Source: CAYWNA01 sp964459305
Lineage (GTDB): Bacteria > Planctomycetota > Planctomycetia > Pirellulales > Pirellulaceae
Direction: 5' to 3'
DNA length: 24,661 nucleotides
Assembly (NCBI GenBank): GCA_964459305.1
Contig: CAYWNA010000194.1
Span: forward strand, 1-24,661
A program made the translations under genes and the position numbers. Positions 1 to 8,400 of the stretch are shown here, piece after piece (position 1 is the stretch's first letter; every line of letters begins with the position of its first letter). A model generated the notes under the pieces. That model worked only from the letters and a program-made list of their open reading frames with translations, was not told the origin of the DNA and made no database searches.

Positions 1-459
1 TCGGCTCTGGCACGTGGGATCAGCCACCATTGCGTGCTCATGAGGGCGTATCCTGGGCGCTCAAGCGGTTTCGTTCTGCGCGCTCATGACGACAACACCC
101 GCAAAGTTCTTGATTGCCCCGGAACTTCAGTGGTGGCGCACCGGAGCAGATTCTGCCAGGTTTTCGCAGCTACTGATCCGACACTCCTACGCGGCGTGGG
201 ACCGTCGACAGCAACGATAGTCCCAGAAGATCGTCGAGCGTGACACACCCGGAAAAGCGACCGAGATTCGCGGGACCGGTAAGCGAAAGAGATTCGTCAT
301 GGACCCGACCGCACGAACCAGGACTCTCTGTCACGTGTTTCAAGGCGCGCTCTGATCTATGAAGGGGCAGGCGTTGCTGGATGTTGTGGCTCGAATAGGC
401 AGCCTACTCTCTGAATCGCGTACCGGCGATTCGAACGCGCACATTGAGCCTGCTTGTGA
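1..459. other. Stretch without a supportable gene
   Basis: No reading frame here shows a recognisable motif, a ribosome binding site or a good start. The short open frames on both strands look random. The segment lies downstream of the minus-strand hydrolase that ends at 460. A T-arm-like string on the minus strand near 430-445 does not extend to a tRNA fold. Confidence 0.5.
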
Positions 460-1314
460 CTACGGCTCGCAGCAGTCTCGCGAAAACTTGACGATTTCAT
501 CAATCGCCTGGGCCAATTCGGGTATCTCACGGATGTCGGGCGGGGGCGGGTTGGGTGCGTTGAATACGTGGTTACAGTTGTTGATTCTGGCGACACGGGC
601 ATTCGTAGCGGCGTCAGCTATCGACACCGCGGCCTCGACGTCGACGGTTTCATCGTTTTCGCCGTGAAGCACGAGGATCGGGCACTCGATTCTGCGTGCG
701 TTGTCGAGCATGTTGTGGGCGCCGGGGTCCGCTTCTTGTTCTGTCAGCCACTGCAATCCGATCCGTAGTATCTGTCCCGTGCGTGCCGAAGGCGACTCAA
801 GATAGCCTCGACCGCGAAGCTCATCTTTCTCGCTGCCGGACAGGCCGCACGCGAGATCAGGTGAACCGGCGGTGATAACGCCAGCGGGCTTGGGAAGTTC
901 TGATCCTGAAGTTTGCCGCCCTGCAAAAAGTATCGCGCTAACGCCTCCCCGCGAGTGCCCCAGGAGCACGTATGGGAACCCGGTGCCTGCCAACTGCCCG
1001 CGAACAATCGCCTCGACGATGCATCGGATGTCATAGACCTGCTTGTTCCAAGTATCGAGCTCAAATAGGTCTGGTCGCTCGAAGGTGTTCGGATTTGCGG
1101 TCATGCCGCTGTGGCTGAAGTTAAACGCATGAGCGACGAAACCCGCTCGGCAAAGACCCCCGGCAATCGCGGGAATCATGCGAAAATCCTTATATCCTTT
1201 GAAGCCATGCGCGATGATCGCACAGCCAATCGGAGCATCGTCCGGTCTGTACGCCGTCCCAAAGATCGTTTGCGATTCGGCGCCACTGATTTCCCAGTCG
1301 GTCGTTTGCGACAT
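460..1314 (-). CDS. Alpha/beta hydrolase, serine hydrolase type
   Basis: A 284-residue alpha/beta-hydrolase-fold protein with no signal peptide, so probably cytoplasmic. The nucleophile elbow GHSRGG places Ser121. The HGENDETV stretch gives the acid Asp221 and NCNHVF gives His249, so the triad looks complete. HGFKGYKDF near residues 36-44 fits the oxyanion-hole strand and is common in dienelactone-hydrolase or acyl-peptidase-like members. The ATG lies 14 nt after the epimerase stop on the same strand, so it is probably the last gene of the methylmalonyl-CoA operon. A thioesterase or esterase role linked to acyl-CoA metabolism is inferred from that position only. The substrate cannot be told from the sequence. 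Confidence 0.85.
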   Translation of the reverse strand: MSQTTDWEISGAESQTIFGTAYRPDDAPIGCAIIAHGFKGYKDFRMIPAIAGGLCRAGFVAHAFNFSHSGMTANPNTFERPDLFELDTWNKQVYDIRCIVEAIVRGQLAGTGFPYVLLGHSRGGVSAILFAGRQTSGSELPKPAGVITAGSPDLACGLSGSEKDELRGRGYLESPSARTGQILRIGLQWLTEQEADPGAHNMLDNARRIECPILVLHGENDETVDVEAAVSIADAATNARVARINNCNHVFNAPNPPPPDIREIPELAQAIDEIVKFSRDCCEP

Positions 1315-1328
1315 CTCTAATTCACTTT

Positions 1329-1751
1329 CTAGCTGACAGGTGCCGACTGCTGGCAGAACTCCGTCAGAACGCCGCCTGTGCTTTTGGGATGGGCGAATGC
1401 GATCTGCATGCCGTGGGCACCGGGTCGTGGCGTTTCATCGACGAGCCGCACGCCGGCTGACTTGAGGGCGGCCAACGTAGCCGGCAGATCCGCGACGCGG
1501 TAGGCGACGTGATGCAGCCCTGGTCCTTTATTCTTCTTGAGGAATTTCGCGATCGGGCCGTCGCTGGCGGTCGACTCGATCAACTCGATGCGGATTTCCC
1601 CAACCTGGAAGAAGGTGACCCGCACCTTCTGGTCCGGGATCTCTTCGATTTCGCCAGTCGCCAAGCCGAGAACGTCGCGGTACAGGCGACTTGCCTCTTC
1701 AAGAGATTCGACGGCCATGCCCAAATGGTCTATACAGATTGGTGGTTGCAT
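1329..1751 (-). CDS. mce: Methylmalonyl-CoA epimerase
   Basis: A 140-residue vicinal-oxygen-chelate (glyoxalase-fold) protein of normal length for the family. It interconverts (2S)- and (2R)-methylmalonyl-CoA, feeding the mutase encoded just upstream. The metal-binding pattern is visible: His9 in IDHLGMAVESLEEA, His80/His81 in GPGLHHVAYRV, and Glu131 in GGVLTEF. The LYRDVLGL and ETPRPGAHG stretches are also typical. It lies between the mutase large subunit and the hydrolase on the same strand. A perfect hairpin fills most of the 71-nt gap to the mutase stop, so its level could be set apart from the mutase by attenuation or RNA processing (inference). Confidence 0.93.
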   Translation of the reverse strand: MQPPICIDHLGMAVESLEEASRLYRDVLGLATGEIEEIPDQKVRVTFFQVGEIRIELIESTASDGPIAKFLKKNKGPGLHHVAYRVADLPATLAALKSAGVRLVDETPRPGAHGMQIAFAHPKSTGGVLTEFCQQSAPVS

Positions 1752-1768
1752 CGTGTGCTCCCTATCGA

Positions 1769-1821
1769 AAAAGGGGACGCAGCTCTTTTCCAGGCTTGGA
1801 AAAAGAGCTGCGTCCCCTTTT
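1769..1821. repeat. Perfect 21-bp inverted repeat between mutase and epimerase genes
   Basis: The arms 1769-1789 and 1801-1821 are exact reverse complements (AAAAGGGGACGCAGCTCTTTT) separated by 11 nt. The outer end lies one base from the mutase stop codon (TAG, 1823-1825 on the minus strand), and the epimerase ATG is 17 nt beyond the other end. A/T runs close both ends of each arm, so the fold could act as a terminator, attenuator or 3'-end stabiliser. It resembles the hairpin at 3519-3590 in design (AAAAAGGGG outer edge, CTTTT inner edge), which points to a dispersed repeat family. Confidence 0.9.
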
Positions 1822-1822
1822 C

Positions 1823-3493
1823 CTACGTGCTCTCCTCATGCTCGCCGAACACACGTCGTAACGCATCGCATATCTCGCCTACCGATGCGTACGCCTGTAC
1901 CGTATCGACGATCAGCGGCATGAGGTTGGCATCACCGCGGCCTCCCGCCTCAAGGGCCGCCAGCGCGCGGATGACGGCAGAGGCATCGCGTCTGTCACGC
2001 ACCTGGTGTAGCCTGTCGATCTGTCGGCGCGCCGCCTGTTCGCTGACGGTCAGAGTTTCCGGCTGTGTGTCTGCCTCGGTGCCGTAGCGGTTAACGCCCA
2101 CGATCACACGCTCGCCGCGTTCGATCTCCTGCTGATACCGGTACGAAGATTGTTCGATCTCGGCTTGTGGATAGTGATGTTCGATGGCGCGGACCATCCC
2201 GCCTATCTCGTCAATCTTCTCGATATATGCTGCCGCCTTCGCCTCGACTTGATCCGTCAGCTTCTCGATGCAGTAGCTGCCGGCCAGCGGATCGACGGTG
2301 TGGGTCACGCCCGATTCGTGGGCGATGACCTGCTGCGTCCTCAGTGCCAGTTGGACCGCCTCTTCCGTCGGCAAAGCGAGGGCTTCATCGCGGCTGTTGG
2401 TATGCAACGACTGTGTCCCGCCGAGCACTGCGGCCAGAGCCTGCAGCGTCACGCGGACCACGTTGTTATCGACCTGTTGGGCAGTGAGCGTCGCGCCGCA
2501 GGTCTGCGTGTGAAATCGGAGCATGCAGCTTCGCGGGTCCTTGGCGCCGAACCGCTTTTTCATAATCCGCGCCCAGAGCCTTCGAGCCGCGCGGAACTTG
2601 GCCACCTCCTCTAGCACGTCCGTCATGGCACCGAAGAAAAACGACATCCTCGGGGCGAAGCGATCGACGTCCAGACCTACGCTTACGGCCGCGTCGATAT
2701 ACGCGATACCGTCCGCCAGCGTGAAGCCCACCTCCTGGGCCGCGGTCGAGCCGGCTTCGCGCATGTGGTAACCGCTGACACTGATCGTGTTGAACAGCGG
2801 CAGGTGCTCGGCAGCGTACTCGAAGATGTTGGTGATCAGCCTGAGCGACGGAGCGGGCGGGAAAATGTATGTGCCGCGGGCAATGTACTCTTTCAGCACA
2901 TCGTTCTGGATCGTACCGGCCAGTTGGCTTGCCGCGACACCCTGCTTGGCACCCACGGCAACGTACATCGCCAACAAGACGGCCGCCGGGGCATTGATCG
3001 TCATCGACGTGGAGACCTTGTCGATCGGAATGGCGTCGAACAGAATCTCCATGTCAGCCAGTGTATCGATGGCGACGCCCACTTTTCCCACCTCGCCCGC
3101 CGCCAGTGCGTGGTCGCTGTCGTAGCCGATCTGCGTCGGAAGGTCAAATGCCACGCTCAGGCCGGTCTGCCCCTGCTCCAACAGGAAGCGATACCGCTTG
3201 TTGGTTTCCTCGGCGTCGGCAAAACCGGCGTACTGGCGCATGGTCCAGAGTCGCGAACGATACATGGTCGGCTGCACGCCCCGCGTGAAGGGATACTCGC
3301 CGGGAAAGCCAAGCTGTGCGAAATACGCTTCGCGGGCTCCTGCGTGCTCCGTGTCGACGGGAAGATAGAGCCCGTCAATCGGTTGGCCCGATACCGTCAC
3401 AGTCCGCTCGGCGCATTCAGGTACCTTTGCGGCGGACGGCGCCAGCGTCTGGGCCTTCCACTGTTCGATCCGCTGCTCGAAAGACTCAGCCAT
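1823..3493 (-). CDS. mcmA1: Methylmalonyl-CoA mutase, catalytic (large) subunit
   Basis: A 556-residue TIM-barrel subunit of adenosylcobalamin-dependent methylmalonyl-CoA mutase, which isomerises (2R)-methylmalonyl-CoA and succinyl-CoA. The B12-binding domain is absent, as in two-component mutases; it is encoded separately at 4594-5001. Active-site residues line up with the family: Tyr88 in WTMRQYAGF, Arg218 in PPAPSLRLI, His243 in SGYHMREAG. The Tyr/Arg pair fits methylmalonyl-CoA rather than isobutyryl-CoA mutase, which carries Phe/Gln there. GLSVAFDLPTQIGYDSDH, AGTIQNDVLKEY and GGTQSLHTNS are further signatures. It lies downstream of the MeaB gene with a hairpin in the gap. The ATG at 3493 is the first Met of the conserved N-terminus. 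Confidence 0.95.
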   Translation of the reverse strand: MAESFEQRIEQWKAQTLAPSAAKVPECAERTVTVSGQPIDGLYLPVDTEHAGAREAYFAQLGFPGEYPFTRGVQPTMYRSRLWTMRQYAGFADAEETNKRYRFLLEQGQTGLSVAFDLPTQIGYDSDHALAAGEVGKVGVAIDTLADMEILFDAIPIDKVSTSMTINAPAAVLLAMYVAVGAKQGVAASQLAGTIQNDVLKEYIARGTYIFPPAPSLRLITNIFEYAAEHLPLFNTISVSGYHMREAGSTAAQEVGFTLADGIAYIDAAVSVGLDVDRFAPRMSFFFGAMTDVLEEVAKFRAARRLWARIMKKRFGAKDPRSCMLRFHTQTCGATLTAQQVDNNVVRVTLQALAAVLGGTQSLHTNSRDEALALPTEEAVQLALRTQQVIAHESGVTHTVDPLAGSYCIEKLTDQVEAKAAAYIEKIDEIGGMVRAIEHHYPQAEIEQSSYRYQQEIERGERVIVGVNRYGTEADTQPETLTVSEQAARRQIDRLHQVRDRRDASAVIRALAALEAGGRGDANLMPLIVDTVQAYASVGEICDALRRVFGEHEEST

Positions 3494-3518
3494 TTGGACC
3501 TCAATCGTCGGTTGCGTG

Positions 3519-3590
3519 AAAAAGGGGTCAGGAACCTTTTGTGCGAAGCACCCGAGGGCCTTTCAGGCAAAAGGTCCCTGCCCCCTTTTT
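3519..3590. repeat. Imperfect 23-bp inverted repeat between meaB and mutase gene
   Basis: The arms 3519-3541 and 3568-3590 pair over 23 positions with two mismatches around a 26-nt loop. The 3568-3590 arm lies inside the end of the MeaB reading frame and encodes its last residues (KRGQGPF), so the repeat has supplied a new C-terminal tail. The other arm lies in the leader of the mutase gene, 26 nt from its ATG. The outer AAAAAGGGG and inner CCTTTTG edges match the style of the hairpin at 1769-1821. Confidence 0.85.
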
Positions 3591-4597
3591 CGTTCCTGCA
3601 TCTCGGCCAATGCCGAAGCGGCCAACTGCGATATGACCGTATCCAGCGAAGACTCGCCCCGGTTTAGTTGAGCGATCCATTGCTTTGCTGCAGGACCATT
3701 CAGCACACACTCCAGCGCCCGTCCACTGGCAGACATCGCGCCTCGCCGAATCTCACCGAGTACGCGCCGCTGGCCGCGGTGTGCCTGCGCCTCCGGCGTG
3801 CGGCGGGTGCGATCCAACTCCAGGAGTTGCTGGAGAAGTTCGTCCACGCCCCGGCCGGACTTCGCCTCGATGCCCACGACCTCAACACCAACAGCGGCAT
3901 CGGGCGCAGCGTCAGATTGGCTTTCCGCAAACGGCTCGCACCAACGCCCACGTCGTGTGAGCGCAACGCCCGCCAGTTCCTCACGGACCTCTTTGAGCAG
4001 TCGGTGGGATTCTGTCAAGTCGCACTTGTTCACGACTACGATGTCGGCAATCTCCAACAGCCCTGCCTTGATCAACTGGATGTCGTCGCCGTAACCCGGT
4101 CCGAGCACTACGACGCAAAGGTCCGCCACGGAGGCGATCTCAACCTCGTCTTGCCCCACGCCGACCGTCTCGATCAGCACCGGGTCGTATCCGCCAATTT
4201 CAAGCAGCCGGGCGCAGTGCATCGTGGCGTCGGACAAGCCGCCTTCGTGGCCATGGGTGGCGAGCGATCGGATAAAGACATCGGCGTCGACAGCGTGTCG
4301 CATCATGCGGACACGATCGCCCAGCAACGCGCCATTCGACCGAGGCGAGCTTGGATCGACCGCCACTACACCGATTCGGCGCCCCTGTTGGCGCAACCGG
4401 ACCAAGAGGGCGTCGATCAGTGTCGACTTTCCCACGCCCGGCGGGCCGGTAAAGCCCCACCACGGAATCTGCCCGGTCGACCCGCGCAGGCAGACCTCGA
4501 GCGCCGGCTCCGCGCGCCCGGTCGGGTCGACACGTGACATCGCCCGGGCCAGCGCACGGCGGTCGCCCTGGCACAGTTTGTCCACGAGTTCGTTCAT
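3563..4597 (-). CDS. meaB: Methylmalonyl-CoA mutase-associated GTPase MeaB (ArgK family)
   Basis: A 344-residue G3E-family GTPase that guards methylmalonyl-CoA mutase, gating cofactor loading and removal of damaged B12. The P-loop GPPGVGKS covers residues 51-58. VAVDPSSPRSNGALLGDRVRM is the family signature, ETVGVGQDEVEIASVAD supplies the Walker B/switch region, and NKCD is the G4 guanine-specificity motif. Its ATG overlaps the stop of the B12-binding subunit gene (ATGA, 4594-4597), implying translational coupling. The last eight or so residues are encoded by one arm of the palindrome at 3519-3590 and are probably not part of the native fold. The mutase catalytic subunit follows on the same strand. 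Confidence 0.95.
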   Translation of the reverse strand: MNELVDKLCQGDRRALARAMSRVDPTGRAEPALEVCLRGSTGQIPWWGFTGPPGVGKSTLIDALLVRLRQQGRRIGVVAVDPSSPRSNGALLGDRVRMMRHAVDADVFIRSLATHGHEGGLSDATMHCARLLEIGGYDPVLIETVGVGQDEVEIASVADLCVVVLGPGYGDDIQLIKAGLLEIADIVVVNKCDLTESHRLLKEVREELAGVALTRRGRWCEPFAESQSDAAPDAAVGVEVVGIEAKSGRGVDELLQQLLELDRTRRTPEAQAHRGQRRVLGEIRRGAMSASGRALECVLNGPAAKQWIAQLNRGESSLDTVISQLAASALAEMQERKRGQGPFA

Positions 4598-5001
4598 TCC
4601 CGGCTGCTCAACTCCTGTTCCAAGACGGAGAGGATCTCTGATAAGGGTATTCCGGGCGTAAAAACGTGCCGGAAGCCCAAGGCTTCGAGATGGGGGATGT
4701 CCTTTTCGGGAATCGTCCCGCCTGCCAGCAGAATCATATCCTCGGCGCCCTCGTCTTTCAGCAGTTCAGCCACCCGCGCAAAGAGCTCGTTGTGCGCACC
4801 ACTCAACAGACTCAGGCCGACGACGTCGACGTCTTCGTCGATGGCGGTCCGGACGATTTGTTCCGGGGTCCGACGGATACCGGTGTAAATGACTTCGTAC
4901 CCGGCATCGCGCAAGGCACGAATCAGGAACTTGGCACCCCGGTCGTGTCCATCAAGGCCGACTTTGCCAATCAAAATGCGTTTGGGTGTGTGAGCGTTCA
5001 C
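4594..5001 (-). CDS. mcmA2: Cobalamin-binding subunit of methylmalonyl-CoA mutase
   Basis: A 135-residue B12-binding protein that complements the catalytic subunit encoded downstream. The motif DGHDRG (Asp17-x-His19-x-x-Gly22) gives the base-off/His-on cobalt ligand His19, and Lys13 upstream completes the K-x3-D-x-H set. GLSLLSGAH and LAGGTIPEKD are the later cofactor-contact strands. I chose the GTG at 5001 because homology begins there (NAHTPKRILIGKVG). The frame stays open to 5199, but that extension is unlike the family. No clear Shine-Dalgarno precedes the GTG. A TAGAAT box lies just upstream, so a leaderless transcript is possible (inference). It is the first gene of the operon. Confidence 0.9.
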   Translation of the reverse strand: MNAHTPKRILIGKVGLDGHDRGAKFLIRALRDAGYEVIYTGIRRTPEQIVRTAIDEDVDVVGLSLLSGAHNELFARVAELLKDEGAEDMILLAGGTIPEKDIPHLEALGFRHVFTPGIPLSEILSVLEQELSSRE

Positions 5002-5495
5002 GGTGCATTCTATCAGTCTTCGTGGCGATTCGGTTCCGAGCCTCGGGTCCAGACTGCGAAGCTTACGCAAGAATTGGCACGGCGACCTCGCAGCGTGAGC
5101 TGTGCATACTAGCGGTTTCCTGCTGGGTTGAACATCCCCACTAGCTCCGGCCCGCAAGCCGTTTGGCGGGCATGGGTTGTTTGTACCATCCGCGGGCAAG
5201 TCTGCCCCGTAGCCGAACTCGCCAGAGTTTGGTTTTTCCCTACATGGTCCAAAGTCTGGCGACTTCGGCTACATGCGGAGAAGTGTCAATCCTGGCCGCG
5301 GCCGGTATAACCGCAAGCCGGAGGCGCGCGCCACTCAGCCCACGCATCGGTAGCGGTATGGTTGGGCACGCGACTGCTGGCACCGGCGCCGTTCATCGCC
5401 AGGTGCAGAGGATCGGACGAGAAATATGTCGCCGTCCTCTCCGAGGTCGGCGGGGGAATGCACCGAGTTCGGAGAACACGGCGACAATCTATGGC
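5002..5495. other. Intergenic region upstream of the mutase operon
   Basis: This spacer separates the operon head (5001) from the end of the GH106 gene (5496). Both neighbours are on the minus strand, so the operon promoter should lie within it. A TAGAAT string at about 5010-5015 (minus strand) is a possible -10 box, with no convincing -35. The only other structure seen is the inverted repeat at 5209-5272. No gene is supported. Confidence 0.5.
5209..5272. repeat. 24-bp inverted repeat with two mismatches
   Basis: The arms 5209-5232 and 5249-5272 (edges GTAGCCGAACTCGCCAGAG and CTCTGGCGA/GACTTCGGCTAC type) pair at 22 of 24 positions around a 16-nt loop. The two mismatches are C/C- and G/G-type exchanges placed symmetrically in the arms. 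It lies downstream of the GH106 gene and upstream of the mutase operon, so it could end the former transcript or be a dispersed REP-like element. Confidence 0.85.
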
Positions 5496-8400
5496 TTACT
5501 CCGTGTCCTGGGCTTTCGGTGCTTTCAAGGTCACAGGTCCCAGTAACCCGGACGGAAACAGCGGTGAATCTGCTTGATACGGGTTGAACGTGGTCCATGC
5601 CACTTGCTCGTTTGGCGGTGCCGATTTGTCGCCGATCAGGCGGTTCGGCCAAAGGTTGGCAACTTCGATCTCCAACCGGTTTTCTCCCGTGTCGACGGCG
5701 TCCGTGATATCCACTCGCCACGGAGCGCACCACACGACGCCCATATCCCGTTCGTTTAATCGCACACGAGCCATGCTGTGGACCTCGCCCAGGTCCAGCA
5801 GGATCGGACGGCCGTTTAACTGCATCGGTGTTGGCAAATCGAAGGTCTTGCGGTAAGTGGCGATTCCGGAGTAAACTTTGATGCCAGGCTCTGACCGCTG
5901 ACTCCAGTCTTCAAGTTTGGCGAATGTCACATGCTGCGGGCCGCCCAGACTGGGATCGAATGACACTTCCCATGGCCCATCGAGTTGGGCCACGGGTAGA
6001 TACTCCGCGAAGTTCTTCCCCACTCTGGACTCCGGACGCTCCGCTCTGGCCTCCTCCCGAAACACAACGAAAAAACTCTGGTGAGGCTTGAATCGCATGG
6101 GCACGGCAGTGCGTCCCGCTTGCTCCATGTATGCCGGCAAATCGCGGATCGCGCCGGTTAGCGGGTCCCAGAGCTCCGGCTGCCGTCCTGCGACACGGAA
6201 GGTGCATTCGGCTTCGACCGCCTTTGCCTCCCGATTGGCCACGAAGTAGATGTCCCATCCTTTTGCTCGCCGGTGCGTGTATCGGATGGGACCGTCCGTG
6301 TCGAAGTCCGGAGGCAGTTCTGTCTCGGCCAGCAAGCGCCCCGTCGTATCGTAGTCTGGATACAGTTCGCGGAAGCGGACGATAGGAGTGATTTGCAGTC
6401 GCCACGGATTCATCTTGGCCGGGCCCAGTTTTCTGGCGGTGTCCCAGCGCGCGGCCGTTGACGCCCACCAATCGGCATCCCGCTCGACCTCGCGAGCTGT
6501 CTGCCATCGATCGTCCGTCGAGACGATCAGTTCGCTGTCATCTTCATACACGACCTGGAGAGCCGCGATCAGACCGGCGGGGTTCGGGGCATCACCGCCG
6601 TTGGTGGCTGCCACGGCCAAGACATTGCAGCCGCGCTTCAAGCACTGCTTCACATCTAAATCGTAGATGGTGTGGAAGTTTGCACCGCCGCGCAGACTTC
6701 TCCCGTTGAGCCGCACCTGGAACTCGTTGTCTGCCGTGATTTCCAGCCGGGCCGATCGAATGCGTTTCTTGGGATCCACGCCAAACACGCGTCGGAAGTA
6801 GCGCGTGCCGGTTTCTACCGACGCGGCCGGATTGCCCTCTGGGTACCAGATCCAATGAGCTCGACTGATGGGACGAGATTCCGGCACGGGCACCGGCTTC
6901 ACCTGCAAACCACCGCCCCAAATGATGTGTCCACGACCGAATTGGCGCCGGACGACATCAACCGGCGGTTGTGTTTGGCCCCACATCTCCGCGGCAAGCG
7001 ATGTCACTTGCCGATCGCATTCCGGATAGTCCACCAGGCTCGGCGATTTGCGCGGTGGTGGTCCGACGACAACAGCTCCAGCTTCGACCAGATCTTTGAT
7101 CTTGTGCAGTAGTGCCGGTGTCATGGTCTCGACGGACGGCAGCACGAGCAGTCGATACTTTGCGCCTCCGGGGAAAACAAGATGGCCGTCTTCGACCGAA
7201 GCTTTGGCGAGCAACGCATTTGGCGAGCAACCATCGAAGTTGTAGCCCCGGCGGTCGCGCATGCTACCGTGCCCCGAAAGCGCGGACGGCGGTGGACGAA
7301 AGACGTGCGGCGCTCCTTCGGGAATCAGGTAGCAGATATCGGCAACGGTCTGCCCCTGCCGCAACAGGAATTGGCATCGCGTGATATAGCGATGATATGC
7401 CGCTGCCATCGGCCACCACGTCTGACCGCGGTCCCAATGGACGCCATACGGTCCCATGGTCATGCCCGGACGTCGGCCATGCGGTTTGTGGGCAAACGTG
7501 TGATACACGAACCGATTGATGCCGGTGCAAAACGCCCAATCGCCCTGGTTCTTGACGACCGCCGGGTACAGTTTCCACGCTTCACGGCTGGCTGCAGTGA
7601 ATGCCTCGGCTGCGACGACGGGTCGGCCGTTTGTGTGCGCAATCGAGGTCGCTTCAAAACAACTGAATGACGAATCGAATCCAAATCCATCGCTCCAAAA
7701 TTCGCACATCGGCACATCGGCCACCGCTCCCAGTTCCAGATCGGACGTAGGATTCATGTCGTATGGCTCGATCGAGAGCCCCATGCCGTACTTGCGGCCG
7801 AGTTCCTTGAGGCGCCCCGCGTGATTCTCGATGACCAGTTCCTGGGCCGTCAGGCGTACATCCCAGAGAAACCGTTCGCTCCGTTCCAGACTGCCCACAA
7901 TCCGTCCAGTGTACGTCGGAAGATACGGGAGAGGATCGTACCCGCGCCGACGCCGAAATTCTTCGCGGAACCGGCCACTCCAATTCTGAGCGCCCATCTC
8001 CCAACTGTCGATGTGCAACATCGTCCAGCCACGGCCCTTCTCGCGCGGCCCAACCTTCTTCAATAGCTTTCCGATGTAGGCGTCGAAGTGAGCGTCGAAA
8101 GCGTTCGCATCCAACTTGTCGCACTCGAAACCCAGCCCTGGCTTGGGCGCTGGGCGAGTGGTGGCGCCGTTGTTTCGTCTTCCGAAACGCATGATGGTCC
8201 AGTCGCCGGCCGGCACGTCCCACTGCAATCGGCCGTCCGGCTGGAGCCGGCCCGTGAGGTCCACAACCTTTTGTGATTCGATCACCGCATCGGGCGATAC
8301 CACGGGAAACTCGGCGGGCGCGGGCAGATATGGTCTCACGCCAGGACGCGATGTGTAAGGGGCGCGGTAGTAGAGCGCCTTCTCGTCGATGTCCGCGATG

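Noticed and set aside
420..450. tRNA T-arm-like string on the minus strand
   Set aside because: Only three base pairs form in the stem, and no anticodon or acceptor arm can be built around it.
1823..3493. Isobutyryl-CoA mutase large subunit
   Set aside because: Tyr88 and Arg218 are the methylmalonyl-CoA pair (isobutyryl-CoA mutase has Phe and Gln there), and an epimerase gene follows.
4594..5199. 201-residue form of the B12-binding subunit
   Set aside because: The first 66 residues are unlike the family. Similarity begins at the GTG at 5001.
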